The notes: generated by a model not told the origin, from the letters alone. A stretch of 64,000 nucleotides of DNA from Streptomyces sp. NBC_00091 (GCF_026343185.1 NZ_JAPEMA010000001.1:4340001-4404000); one strand, 5' to 3'; shown: positions 1-8,670, counted from the stretch's first letter. A program made the numbers and translations.

Positions 1-1236
1 TTCCGCGATCTCGTGGATCGAGGTGCGGAAGGCGTCGTCGTTGGCCATGATCCCGAAGGTGCGGTCGCCCAGCGCCAGCACCATCGCGCCGGTCAGGGTG
101 GCGACGTCGACGATCGCGTCCGGGTTGTCCTCGGAGGCCTTGGTCAGGGCGTCGCCCAGGACCAGGCGGCCCTCGGCGTCCGTGTTCAGGACCTCGACGG
201 TCTTGCCGCTGTACATGCGCAGCACGTCACCGGGCTTGGTGGCGGAGCCGGACGGCATGTTCTCGGCGAGCGCGAGCCAGCCGGTGACGTTGACCTGGAG
301 GCCCAGCTTGGCGGCGGCGATGACGGCGGCGAAGACGGCGGCGGCGCCGGACATGTCGCACTTCATCGTCTCGTTGTGGCCTGCCGGCTTCAGGGAGATG
401 CCGCCCGAGTCGTAGGTGATGCCCTTGCCGACAAAGGCGAGGGTCTTCTCCGCCTTGGCGTGGGTGTAGGAGAGCTTCACCAGGCGCGGCGGGTTCTCGG
501 AGCCCTTGCCGACGCCCATGATGCCGCCGTAGCCACCCTTGACCAGGGCCTTCTCGTCGAGGATCTGGACCTTGACGCCGTTCTCCTTCGCGGTCGCGGA
601 GGCGACGGCGGCGAAGGCCTCGGGGGTGAGGTCGTTCGGCGGGGTGTTGATCAGGTCGCGGGCGACGTTGACCTCGGTGGCGACGACGATGGCGCGCTCG
701 GCCGCGGCCTTGTGCTCCTTGTCGCGCGGCTTGGCGCCGAGCAGGGCCACCTCGGCCAGCGGCTGCTTGGGGCCGCCGTTCTTGGAGCCCTTCTTCTCGC
801 CGCCCTGGTAGGCGGTGAAGGCGTACGCGCCCAGCAGTGCGCCCTCGGCGACGGCGGTGACGGCGGAGGCGTCGTCCAGGGGGAGGGCGAAGGCGGCCTT
901 CTTGGAGCCGTGCAGGGCGCGGGCGGCGGAGCCGGCGGCGCGGCGCAGGGCCTCCTCGTCGAAGGACTCGTCCTGCTCCGGCGCGGTGCCCAGGCCGACG
1001 GCCAGCACGACCGGGGCCTTGAGGCCGTCCGGGGCGGGCAGCTTGGTGGTCTCGCCTTCGGCGCCGGTGGCGCCGAGCGAGTCGAGCACGGCGGCCAGCT
1101 TTCCGTCGAACGCCTTGTCAACGGCCTCGGCGCCTGCGGCGACGACGAGCCCCTTCGGGCCCTTTGCCACGCCGACCACGAGGGCGTCGGCGCGCAGCGT
1201 CGCCGCGCCGGCAGTGCTGAGAGTCAGAGCAGTCAC
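1..1236 (-). CDS. pepA: Leucyl aminopeptidase, C-terminus cut by window edge
   Basis: Cytosolic M17 dimetal aminopeptidase that releases N-terminal residues from peptides. The first 412 codons are present and translation continues past base 1. The M17 signature NTDAEGRL is visible near the truncated end, preceded by the metal-binding stretches VGKGITYDSGG and MKCDMSGAA. The N-terminal 170 or so residues form the variable non-catalytic domain (GLGTAPEQDE region). I chose the GTG at 1236-1234, giving M-TALTLSTAGAATLRAD, which matches the usual short start of Streptomyces PepA; a purine-rich stretch lies upstream. It is divergent from the polysaccharide cluster and shares its 357-bp intergenic region. 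Identification is firm; only the C-terminus is missing. Confidence 0.95.
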   Translation of the reverse strand, partial: MTALTLSTAGAATLRADALVVGVAKGPKGLVVAAGAEAVDKAFDGKLAAVLDSLGATGAEGETTKLPAPDGLKAPVVLAVGLGTAPEQDESFDEEALRRAAGSAARALHGSKKAAFALPLDDASAVTAVAEGALLGAYAFTAYQGGEKKGSKNGGPKQPLAEVALLGAKPRDKEHKAAAERAIVVATEVNVARDLINTPPNDLTPEAFAAVASATAKENGVKVQILDEKALVKGGYGGIMGVGKGSENPPRLVKLSYTHAKAEKTLAFVGKGITYDSGGISLKPAGHNETMKCDMSGAAAVFAAVIAAAKLGLQVNVTGWLALAENMPSGSATKPGDVLRMYSGKTVEVLNTDAEGRLVLGDALTKASEDNPDAIVDVATLTGAMVLALGDRTFGIMANDDAFRTSIHEIAE

Positions 1237-1593
1237 GGTGGTGAAGTCTCGCTTCCGTTTGTGTTAGTGGGCGCTTGGGTCGCGTCGGGGTCACCGGCCG
1301 CTCCGCAGCGATCGTATTCGGGCCCGGTGGCCGCCGGAAATGAGCCTACGCGCAGGTACTCATCCGTACGTCACTCGAAGGTTTGTCAAGTTGTTCGATC
1401 AACGGGTCATCAGGTTCACCCATCTGTGGACTCTGCTCCAGGTTTGCCCTTTAGACCTGACGAGGTCCGAGAGACTCGAGTCGCTCTCGCAAGGGGACGC
1501 GGGGTCCTTTTGCATGATTTCCACAGAGCCTCCCCGGCCCGGCCGTCCGCCCAGGGCCGTTGCCGAGGGACGCCTGCGGGGGGAAAGGCCGAA
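1237..1593. promoter_or_regulatory. Divergent intergenic region, pepA / Pel-like cluster
   Basis: This 357-bp gap separates divergent genes and must hold both promoters. It is visibly less GC-rich than the coding DNA around 1340-1460. I see no convincing coding frame. A purine-rich ribosome-binding stretch (ggggggaaagg) sits about 6-15 bases before the ATG at 1594. No clear -35/-10 pair or operator can be assigned by eye. Confidence 0.5.
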
Positions 1594-3621
1594 ATGGTCA
1601 ACAAGAACCGGATGAACAGGGTCGCCGCGGCGATGGCCGCAGCAGCCCTGATGTCCGTGGCAGCACCCGCCGCGACCGCCCAGGCGGCGGTCGTGACACC
1701 GCGCATCGACCTGAAGGTGCTGGTCGTCGACGACGGCGGCAGCTCGGTCGGGGCGATCACCGCACAGCTCAAGGACACCGGGGTCCCGTTCACCCGCATC
1801 GACCTGGCCGCCGCCGGGCGCCCCGTCATCAACGCGGCGTTCCTCAGCGACACGGTCGACGGCCGGCCCCGGGCCAAGTTCCAGGGGGTCGTGCTGCCCA
1901 ACGAGAACCCCTTCGGCGCCGGCTCCGCCGAGATGGCGGCGCTCACCGCGTACGAGACGACGTACGGGATCCGCCAGGTCGACGCCTACACCTGGGCCCA
2001 CCCCGGGGTCGGACTCGAGTACACGGACAACGGCGGCTACAGCGGGCAGCTCGACGGCACCCAGGCCGCCGTCACGGCCGCCGGCAAGACGGGCCCCTTC
2101 GCCTACCTCGGAGGTCAGGTCACCTTCGAGGACAACTCCACCCTGGTCCCGGAGAGCTACGGGTTCATGGGCAAGCCGCGCCCCGGCTACACCAGCTACG
2201 TCGACGCGCCCGTCGCCGGCGGACGGGCCTCGCTGGTCGGCGAGTACACCCACGACGGACGCAGCGAACTGGTCGTCACCTTCGGCTACAACCAGCACCA
2301 GCAGCAGTTCCGGCTGCTGGCCCGCGGCATCGTCGAATGGCTCACCCAGGGCGTCCACCTCGGGCAGGAGCGCAACTACTTCGCGGTCCACGTAGACGAC
2401 GTGTTCGCCCCGGACGCCCGCTGGAACAAGGAGCTCAACTGCACGCCCGGCGACTACGCCTGCGCGGGCGGCGAGGGCAAGGAGAGCACCATCCGGATGA
2501 CCGCCGCCGACGCCCAGTACGCGGCGCAGTGGCAGACCTCCAAGAGCTTCAAGCTGGACATGCTCTTCAACGCGGGCGCCGGCGAGGAGTGGAAGGCCGA
2601 GAACGGCAACGCCGACGCGCTGACCGCCCAGCTCGTCGCCGACCGGGCCAAGTACCGCTGGATGAACCACACCTACACGCACCCCTTCCTCGGCTGCGTC
2701 CAGGACACCACCACCGTCCCCTGGACCTGCACGAAGAACGCCCAGGGCGCCATCAACTGGATGAGCCGCGCCGAGATCTCCGCCCAGATCCGCGACAACA
2801 ACAACTGGGCCGCCTCCAAGGGCATCACCACCGACCGCACCGAACTCGTCACCGGCGAGCACTCCGGCCTCAAGACCCTCCCGCAGATGGCCCAGGACAA
2901 CCCCAACCTGGCGGGCGCCCTCGCCGACAACGGGGTCAAGTGGGCGGGCAGCGACAACTCCCGCGAGCCCGCGCAGCGCGCGGTCGGCGCCGCCCTGACC
3001 GTCCCCCGCCACCCGATGAACGTGTACTACAACACGGGCACCAACGCGGAGATGGCCGACGAGTACAACTGGATCTACACCAGCCGCGCCGACGGCGGCA
3101 GCGGCGTCTGCGAGGACAACCCCGCGACCTCCACCTGCCTCCCGGCCCCGCTGAACACCGCCACCGGCTACGTGGACTACATCGTCCCGGCCGAGGCGCG
3201 GACCGCCCTGCGCCACGTACTGGCCAACGACCCGCGCCCGCACTACGTCCACCAGTCCAACCTCGCCGAGGACCGCACCCTGTACCCGGTGCTCAACCAG
3301 GTACTCGACACCTACCGCTCGCTCTACGCGCCCAGCGCGCCGATCGTCAACCCGAGCATGCGGGAGAGCGGCGTCGAGTTCCAGCGCCGGGCCGCCTGGG
3401 ACAAGGCCATCGCCGCCGGCCAGGTCACCGCCTACAAGATCGGCAAGGACGTCGTCGTCAAGGCGCCCTCCGGCGTCGTAGCCCCCGTCACCGCGCCCAA
3501 CGGGACGAAGAAGCAGATGCTGCTCGGCACCACCGACTTCGGCACCGCCTACGCCGGAGCCCGCAGTGCCTGGACGGCTCCCGAGCTGCTCCAGTCGGCG
3601 GTCACCCTCAAGCTCCTCTGA
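1594..3621 (+). CDS. Secreted PelA-like polysaccharide deacetylase
   Basis: Exported 675-aa protein, probably an N-deacetylase of an amino-sugar polymer. Residues 1-31 form a Sec signal peptide (basic MVNKNRMNR, alanine-rich core, cleavage near AQA-AV). A Rossmann-like segment follows (LKVLVVDDGGSSVGA). The NodB-like metal-binding residues are visible: HVDD at 266-269 (the Asp pair of motif 1) and NHTYTH with His359 and His363 (motif 2). TGEH at 420-423 may be a further active-site segment. This arrangement resembles the deacetylase part of PelA. The GH114 hydrolase half of PelA is not fused here but is encoded separately at 7595. The ATG at 1594 follows a good purine-rich site; the open frame extends far upstream only because of GC bias. 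Enzyme class is likely; substrate (GalNAc or GlcNAc polymer) is inference. Confidence 0.75.
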   Translation: MVNKNRMNRVAAAMAAAALMSVAAPAATAQAAVVTPRIDLKVLVVDDGGSSVGAITAQLKDTGVPFTRIDLAAAGRPVINAAFLSDTVDGRPRAKFQGVVLPNENPFGAGSAEMAALTAYETTYGIRQVDAYTWAHPGVGLEYTDNGGYSGQLDGTQAAVTAAGKTGPFAYLGGQVTFEDNSTLVPESYGFMGKPRPGYTSYVDAPVAGGRASLVGEYTHDGRSELVVTFGYNQHQQQFRLLARGIVEWLTQGVHLGQERNYFAVHVDDVFAPDARWNKELNCTPGDYACAGGEGKESTIRMTAADAQYAAQWQTSKSFKLDMLFNAGAGEEWKAENGNADALTAQLVADRAKYRWMNHTYTHPFLGCVQDTTTVPWTCTKNAQGAINWMSRAEISAQIRDNNNWAASKGITTDRTELVTGEHSGLKTLPQMAQDNPNLAGALADNGVKWAGSDNSREPAQRAVGAALTVPRHPMNVYYNTGTNAEMADEYNWIYTSRADGGSGVCEDNPATSTCLPAPLNTATGYVDYIVPAEARTALRHVLANDPRPHYVHQSNLAEDRTLYPVLNQVLDTYRSLYAPSAPIVNPSMRESGVEFQRRAAWDKAIAAGQVTAYKIGKDVVVKAPSGVVAPVTAPNGTKKQMLLGTTDFGTAYAGARSAWTAPELLQSAVTLKLL

Positions 3622-3685
3622 CCCGCTCCCACCCGTCGTACGCCCCGAACAGCCCGTACGACCCGCAGCACTCGTAACACCCAGA

Positions 3686-3718
3686 GCCGGCGCTCCGCCA
3701 ACGACCACGGGCGCCGGC
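3686..3718 (+). terminator. Hairpin between deacetylase and pelF-like gene
   Basis: An 8-bp perfect stem (GCCGGCGC at 3686-3693 with GCGCCGGC at 3711-3718) and a 17-nt loop is followed by a short cccctttt run. It could be a partial terminator or attenuator that lowers expression of the downstream genes relative to the deacetylase. The T-run is weak. Confidence 0.4.
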
Positions 3719-3747
3719 CCCTTTTCCGTCCTGGGGGGACACACCGC

Positions 3748-5292
3748 ATGAGCCGTGGGCGTCATGTCACCATGCTCACCGAAGGCACCTATCCGCACGT
3801 CCACGGGGGAGTCAGCACCTGGTGCGACCAACTGGTGCGCGGTATGCCGGAGGTCGACTTCAACGTCATAGCCCTGACCGGCTCCGGACGCGAGCCGGTC
3901 ACCTGGGAACTGCCCCGCAACGTCTACCGGCACACCTCCGTCCCGCTCTGGGGCCCGACACCGCCCCGCACCCGCCGCCGGGCCCTGCGGGGCAAGGCCC
4001 ACCGCCGCTTCACCGACACCTACGAAACCTTCCTGCTCTCCCTGATCGACGCCGAGCGCGGGGGATTCTCCGAGGCCCTGGGCGAACTCGCCGGCCTCGC
4101 CCGGGCCGGCCGGCTCGCCCCGGCCCTGCGCTCCGAATCGGTACTGCGCCTGCTGATGGACGTATGGACCCGCCCCGGCCTGCTCACCGCCGCCGCCCGG
4201 CCCACCATCCACGACGCGCTCACCGCCACCGACCTGCTGGAACACGCCCTGCGCCCGCTGTCGGTACGGATCCCGCCCGACTGCGTCGCCCACGCCGTCA
4301 GCAGCGGCCTCGCCACCCTCCCCGCCCTCGCCGCCAAACGCCTCGACGGAGTGCCCTTCCTCCTCACCGAGCACGGCATCTACCTGCGCGAGCGCTACCT
4401 CGGCTACCGCAGCGCCGCCCAGCGCTGGCCCGTCAAGGCCCTGATGCTGGGCTTCTACCGCGAGCTGAACTCCGAGGGCTACCGGCAGGCCGACCTGATC
4501 ACCCCGTGCAACCAGTACAACCGCCGCTGGGAGGAACGCGGAGGCGCCGACTCCGAACGGATCCGCACCGTCTACAACGGCGTCGACCCGCACGCCTTCC
4601 CCGAAGCCGGCCCCGAACCCGAGGTCCCCACCCTCAGCTGGTGCGGCCGCATCGACCCGATCAAGGACCTCGAAACCCTGATCCGCGCCTACGCCTTCAT
4701 GCGCGAGGAGCTGCCCGCCCTGCGCCTGCGCCTCTTCGGCCCCGTCCCGGCCGGCTGCGAGGAGTACAAGCTGCGCCTGGAGAAACTCGCCGCCGAGCTC
4801 GGCGTGGGCGACGGCATCTCGTACGAGGGCCGCATCGACCAGGTCGCCAAGGCCTACGCGGCGGGCTCCGTCGTCATGCTCTCCAGCATCAGCGAGGGCT
4901 TCCCCTTCAGCATCATCGAGGCCATGTCCTGCGGCCGCACCACCGTCTCCACCGACGTCGGAGGCGTCCGCGAGGCCGTCGGCGACACCGGCCTCGTCGT
5001 CCCGCCCCGCGAACCGGAAACCATGGCCCGCGCCACCCTCGCCCTGCTCCGCGACGACGAACGCCGCGCCGAACTCGGCCGGATGTCCCGCAAACGGGTC
5101 GTCGAGAAGTTCACCCTCCACCAGTCCGTCGACGGCTTCCGGCACATCTACCGGGGCCTCGCCGATGAGAAGCGTGCCGGCCAGCCCGCCGTGCCCCTCC
5201 ACACCGGCGACGACTGGTCCCAGCGCCTCGCCGACCCCTGGCACAAGGACCCCTGGAACAAAGAACTCGCAGCCGACGGGAGCCTGTGGTGA
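3748..5292 (+). CDS. pelF: PelF-type GT4 glycosyltransferase
   Basis: Cytosolic retaining glycosyltransferase of 514 aa. In Pel systems PelF uses UDP-sugars to polymerise the chain. The N-terminus MSRGRHVTMLTEGTYPHVHGG is typical of PelF: the TEGTYP-x-GGVS-x-W stretch is the acceptor-side loop. The C-terminal Rossmann domain has CGRIDPIKDLETLIRAY (about residue 297 on) and the GT4 nucleotide-sugar motif E383-x7-E391 in SEGFPFSIIEAM. Length agrees with PelF (about 500 aa). It starts 126 bp after the deacetylase gene; its stop overlaps the next start (GTGA), suggesting translational coupling to the membrane protein. Family assignment is strong; donor sugar cannot be read from sequence. The symbol marks family membership, not proven Pel synthesis. 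Confidence 0.85.
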   Translation: MSRGRHVTMLTEGTYPHVHGGVSTWCDQLVRGMPEVDFNVIALTGSGREPVTWELPRNVYRHTSVPLWGPTPPRTRRRALRGKAHRRFTDTYETFLLSLIDAERGGFSEALGELAGLARAGRLAPALRSESVLRLLMDVWTRPGLLTAAARPTIHDALTATDLLEHALRPLSVRIPPDCVAHAVSSGLATLPALAAKRLDGVPFLLTEHGIYLRERYLGYRSAAQRWPVKALMLGFYRELNSEGYRQADLITPCNQYNRRWEERGGADSERIRTVYNGVDPHAFPEAGPEPEVPTLSWCGRIDPIKDLETLIRAYAFMREELPALRLRLFGPVPAGCEEYKLRLEKLAAELGVGDGISYEGRIDQVAKAYAAGSVVMLSSISEGFPFSIIEAMSCGRTTVSTDVGGVREAVGDTGLVVPPREPETMARATLALLRDDERRAELGRMSRKRVVEKFTLHQSVDGFRHIYRGLADEKRAGQPAVPLHTGDDWSQRLADPWHKDPWNKELAADGSLW

Positions 5293-6881
5293 GCGGATCC
5301 CTCTGGCTCAAGCCCCCCGGCCCGGAAGGCTCCTGGGTCCACATCGGCCACCCGGCCCCCACCGGCCGCACCGACACCCTGCCCGCCCTGCCCCGGCCCC
5401 GCGCCGCCGGGGCGGGCGCCCCGGCCGCCCCGGCCGCCGACCCCATGGACGAACTCGCCGAACGCCTCGACGTGTTCGTCGCGGCGGCCGTCCACCCCGA
5501 CGAGATCGCCGCCATCCTCGAATCCGACGGGATGACCGACGAGTACATCCGGCTCACCTACGGCCGCCACGACTCCTTCGCCCTCGCCGAGGAGCTCTAC
5601 ACCCGCGTGCCCCGCTCCTTCCCGGAGCCCGACCGGCTCCCCGACCCCTGGAAGGTCTCCCTCACCGCCTGCCTGCTGCGCGGGCTGATCTTCGCCCTGC
5701 CCGGCCTCGCCTACGTCCTCGGCGCGCCCCTGCTGGAAGGCCCGCCGGACCGGCTCGGACTGCCCGCCGGCACCCTCACCCTGCTCGCCGGCGCCCTCAT
5801 CGGCTGGGTCTGGGACCAGAGCCTGTCCCACCGCGCCTACTCCTGGCTCGGCCTCGGCGACCGGGCCGCCGCCGGGCGGACCCTGCTCGCCGGAGCCCCC
5901 GCCGGGGCACTGCTCGGCACCGCCGCCGCCTTCGCCGTCCCCGGCGGGCCGCCCTTCTCGTACGCCTTCGCCGCCGGCCAGGCCCTGTACGTCGGGGCCG
6001 CCACCGTACTGCTGGTGCTCGGCCGCGAGCGGGTGCTGCTCGCAGCCCTCGGCCCCATGGCCGTCGGGGCGGTCCTCGCGCTCTCCACCGGCCTGCCCGT
6101 ACCGGTACGGGTCGCCCTGCTCGTGGTGTCCCTGGTCGCCGCCTGCGCCCTCGCCCTGCGGGAGCTGCCGCTGGCCGAAGGCGTACGGGCCGCGGTGCGC
6201 AGGATCCACCGCTGGGCGGAGCGCCACCCGGGCGAAGGCGGTCCGGTGCGCTGGCGGATGCTGCGCGGCGCCGAGGAGGAGCACACCCGGCGCGGGCCCC
6301 GGATCGGGGACTCGGTGCCCTACGGGGTGTTCGGCCTCGGCACCGGCCTGCTGGTGCTGTACGCCGCGCTGGGGGAGGTCCTCAGCGGAGGCCCCGCCGA
6401 GGCGGTCGCCGCCCCCTCCGCGGTGGCCCTCACCCTCAGCATGGGCCCCGCCGAATGGCTGCTCCACCGCTTCCGCAGCGGCAGCCTCGCCGGGCTCCGC
6501 GCGGCCCGCTCGCCCCGCGCGTTCCGGCGCCGGATGCTCCTCACCCTGGCCCGCTGCCTCGCCGTCTACCTGCTGGTGCTGCTCGCCCTGGGCGTCACCG
6601 GGACCGTGCTGTGGCCGCAGGCCCCGAGCCTGACCGGACTGCGCGTCGCCACCCTGCTGCTGCTCGGCGCCGTGATGTGGACCGGGCTGCTCCTGCAGTC
6701 CTTCGGCTCGGTCCGGCCCGCCGCGGTGGTCTGCGCCGGCGCGGCCTTCGCCCAGAGCCTGGCCCTGCTGGCCGGGATCGGGCAGCCGCGCCTGGTCCAG
6801 CTGGCGGTCGCCGCCACCGCCGCCACGGCCCTGACCGTGCTGGTCTGCCTGCTCCTCGGCCGGGCGACCGCACACCGCTGA
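5289..6881 (+). CDS. Polytopic membrane protein of the Pel-like cluster
   Basis: Not recognised by name. It encodes about 530 aa. A soluble N-terminal region of about 120 residues (PMDELAERLDVFVAAAVHPD, then DEYIRLTYGRHDSFALAEEL) precedes about ten or more hydrophobic segments, for example LRGLIFALPGLAYVLGAPLL, GTLTLLAGALIGWVW, VALLVVSLVAACALAL and LAVYLLVLLALGVTGTVLW. A cytosolic arginine-rich loop (AVRRIHRWAERHPGEGGPVR) lies in the middle. Two in-frame GTG codons (5286, 5289) are possible; the second gives a GTGA overlap with the glycosyltransferase stop. By position and topology it could play the PelG part (polymer export across the membrane), but I see no sequence motif proving this. PelG is usually about 450-500 aa with about 12 helices, so size is compatible. 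Confidence 0.75.
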   Translation: MSGSLWLKPPGPEGSWVHIGHPAPTGRTDTLPALPRPRAAGAGAPAAPAADPMDELAERLDVFVAAAVHPDEIAAILESDGMTDEYIRLTYGRHDSFALAEELYTRVPRSFPEPDRLPDPWKVSLTACLLRGLIFALPGLAYVLGAPLLEGPPDRLGLPAGTLTLLAGALIGWVWDQSLSHRAYSWLGLGDRAAAGRTLLAGAPAGALLGTAAAFAVPGGPPFSYAFAAGQALYVGAATVLLVLGRERVLLAALGPMAVGAVLALSTGLPVPVRVALLVVSLVAACALALRELPLAEGVRAAVRRIHRWAERHPGEGGPVRWRMLRGAEEEHTRRGPRIGDSVPYGVFGLGTGLLVLYAALGEVLSGGPAEAVAAPSAVALTLSMGPAEWLLHRFRSGSLAGLRAARSPRAFRRRMLLTLARCLAVYLLVLLALGVTGTVLWPQAPSLTGLRVATLLLLGAVMWTGLLLQSFGSVRPAAVVCAGAAFAQSLALLAGIGQPRLVQLAVAATAATALTVLVCLLLGRATAHR

Positions 6882-6944
6882 CCCGCCGCCGGCCCGCCCG
6901 CGCCCCGACCACCCGTGACCCCGTACGAGAAGACGAAGGACCCC

Positions 6945-7598
6945 ATGCTGCTGGTGCCGCTCTACGAGCACCCCGCCGACCGGCCCGAGGAGTGGGAGCG
7001 GCTCATCCGCTCCGCCGGGCAGCTGCACTCGGTGGTGCTCAACCCCGACAGCGGGCCCGGCCAGGCCCCCGACGAGCGGTTCGCCGCCGTCTCCGCGCGA
7101 CTGCGGGACGCCGGCGTGCCCGTCCTCGGGTACACCGACACCGACTACGGGCGGCGCCCGCACGCCGCCGTCGTCCAGGACCTGCTGCGCCACCGCGACT
7201 GGTACGGGGCCGACGGGTCCTTCCTCGACCAGGCCTCCGCCGACCCGGCCCTACTGCCCCACTACGGCCGGCTCGCCGTCGCCGCCCGGGCCGCGGGGGC
7301 CCGTACGCTCGTCCTGAACCACGGCGTCCACCCGCACCCCGGGTACGCCCGGCTCGCCGACCTGCTCGTCACCTTCGAGGGCCCCTGGGACGCCTACCGC
7401 GACGCCGCCTCCACACCGCCGCCGTGGACCGCCGACCATCCCGCGCAGCTGTTCTGCCACCTCGTCTACGCCGTCCCGCCGGACGCGCCCGCCGCCGAAC
7501 TCGCGGCCCAGCGCCACGCCGGGGTGCACTGCGCGGTCCCCGGCACCGGAGCACACCCGTGGGGAACCCTCCCGTACGCGTTGGAGGCGTCCGGATGA
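6945..7598 (+). CDS. Spherulin-4 / GH135-like protein
   Basis: Predicted TIM-barrel protein of 217 aa related to spherulation-specific family 4; fungal Sph3 is an endo-alpha-1,4-N-acetylgalactosaminidase of GH135. Family-like stretches are MLLVPLYEHP at the start, HSVVLNPDSGPG, the strand VPVLGYTDTDYGRR, GSFLDQ and LLVTFEGPWDAY. The expected acidic pair is D95-Q96 here rather than Asp-Glu; E145 in VTFEG matches the other conserved acid. No signal peptide is visible, so it would act in the cytosol unless exported by another route. I chose ATG 6945 because GAAGGA lies 4-5 bases upstream; GTG 6915 is an alternative without a ribosome site. Its stop overlaps the next ATG (ATGA). Family call is good; activity uncertain given the Gln. 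Confidence 0.75.
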   Translation: MLLVPLYEHPADRPEEWERLIRSAGQLHSVVLNPDSGPGQAPDERFAAVSARLRDAGVPVLGYTDTDYGRRPHAAVVQDLLRHRDWYGADGSFLDQASADPALLPHYGRLAVAARAAGARTLVLNHGVHPHPGYARLADLLVTFEGPWDAYRDAASTPPPWTADHPAQLFCHLVYAVPPDAPAAELAAQRHAGVHCAVPGTGAHPWGTLPYALEASG

Positions 7599-8416
7599 AG
7601 CGTTTCACCACCGCCCTCGCCGGGGCCTGCGCCACCGCACTGCTGCTACTCACCGCCTGCACCGCCGAACCGGACGACGACGAGGCCCCCGGCCTCTGGC
7701 CCGCCCCGGTGCCGGGGGAGCGCTGGCAGCCCCGCCCCGGTACGGCCTGGCAGTGGCAGCTCACCGGAAGGCTGGACACCTCCGTCGACGTACCGGTGTA
7801 CGACGTCGACGGGTTCACCACCGCCAAGGAGGAGGTCGCCGCGCTGAAGAAGGCCGGCCGCCGGACCATCTGCTACCTGTCCACCGGCGCCTGGGAGGAC
7901 TTCCGGCCGGACGCGGACGCCTTCCCGAAGGCGCTGCTCGGCGAGGGCAACGGCTGGGAGGGGGAACGCTGGCTGGACATCCGGCAGACCGCCACCCTGG
8001 AGCCGCTGATCGCCAAACGCTTCGACATGTGCCGGGACAAGGGCTTCGACGCGGTCGAGCCCGACAACATGGACGCCTACCGCAACAAGTCCGGCTTCCC
8101 GCTGACCGCCGGGGACCAGCTGACGTACAACCGGCTCATCGCCCGCCTCGCCCACGAGCGGGGACTGGCCGTCGGACTCAAGAACGACCTCGACCAGATC
8201 CCGCAGCTGGTCGGCGAGTTCGACTTCGCGGTCAACGAGCAGTGCGCCCAGTACGACGAGTGCGAGGAGCTGACCCCCTTCATCAAGGCGGGCAAGGCCG
8301 TCTTCCACGTCGAGTACGAACTCCCCGCCTCCCGCTTCTGCAAGCAGTCCCGCCGCCTGAAGCTCAGCTCCCTGGAGAAGAAGCTCGAACTGGGCCCGTG
8401 GCGCAAGGCGTGCTGA
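7595..8416 (+). CDS. GH114 endo-alpha-1,4-polygalactosaminidase-like lipoprotein
   Basis: Predicted secreted or membrane-anchored glycoside hydrolase of 273 aa. GH114 enzymes cut alpha-1,4-linked galactosamine polymers, and the same fold is the hydrolase half of PelA. Residues 1-24 are a lipoprotein signal ending in LLLTAC. The barrel begins WQWQLTGRLD, with VPVYDVDGF, TICYLSTGAWEDFRPD, GFDAVEPDNMDAY (E155, D157, D160), GLKNDL, FDFAVNEQC and FHVEYE, all typical of GH114. Length matches a single-domain family member. It ends the cluster, overlapping the spherulin-4-like gene by 4 bp. The next DNA, 15 bp downstream of the stop, is an IS630-family end, so any further cluster genes could have been displaced. 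Confidence 0.9.
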   Translation: MKRFTTALAGACATALLLLTACTAEPDDDEAPGLWPAPVPGERWQPRPGTAWQWQLTGRLDTSVDVPVYDVDGFTTAKEEVAALKKAGRRTICYLSTGAWEDFRPDADAFPKALLGEGNGWEGERWLDIRQTATLEPLIAKRFDMCRDKGFDAVEPDNMDAYRNKSGFPLTAGDQLTYNRLIARLAHERGLAVGLKNDLDQIPQLVGEFDFAVNEQCAQYDECEELTPFIKAGKAVFHVEYELPASRFCKQSRRLKLSSLEKKLELGPWRKAC

Positions 8417-8431
8417 AGGATCCGGGGGAGC

Positions 8432-8457
8432 TACTGAACTTGATTGGGTGATGTCGG
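8432..8457 (+). repeat. Left copy of 26-bp inverted repeat (IS630 5' end)
   Basis: Begins TACTGAACTTGATTGGG and is the exact reverse complement of 10042-10067. The outer TA fits the IS630 target-site duplication. It lies 15 bp after the GH114 stop. Confidence 0.85.
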
Positions 8458-8485
8458 GCCGTTGCACCTGACGGCCCGTAGGTCT

Positions 8486-8600
8486 AGTTCTGTGGCTGCG
8501 AGATACGCGCAGGGCGGCGGCTTGACTGAGCCCGAGAGGCTGGCCGAGTCAGCTGGGGTCACTGGGGTGGGCTGGGGTCGTGGTGGTTCCGTATCTCCCC
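8486..8600 (+). pseudogene. IS630-family transposase, N-terminal fragment
   Basis: Short + strand coding relic reading about VAARYAQGGGLTEPERLAE, clearly homologous to the start of the opposite-strand transposase relic (VRYAQDGGLTDVGRAAR). The resemblance fades after about 40 codons, where the sequence becomes unrelated. The 3' boundary is approximate. It cannot make transposase. Confidence 0.6.
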
Positions 8601-8670
8601 CGCAGGGGGGAGGAACACCTTGTGCCCTGGGTGGATGCGCGGAGCACTTGTCCCTCGGCAGGGTAATGAC

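Noticed and set aside
13..1593. Long + strand frame continuous with the secreted deacetylase gene
   Set aside because: It is antisense to pepA, has low-complexity Gly/Val/Asp-rich content, and the true start at 1594 has a signal peptide and ribosome site.
1399..5244. 1281-codon reverse frame opposite the deacetylase and pelF-like genes
   Set aside because: Glycine/valine-rich shadow caused by GC codon bias; no motifs, and the + strand genes are clear.
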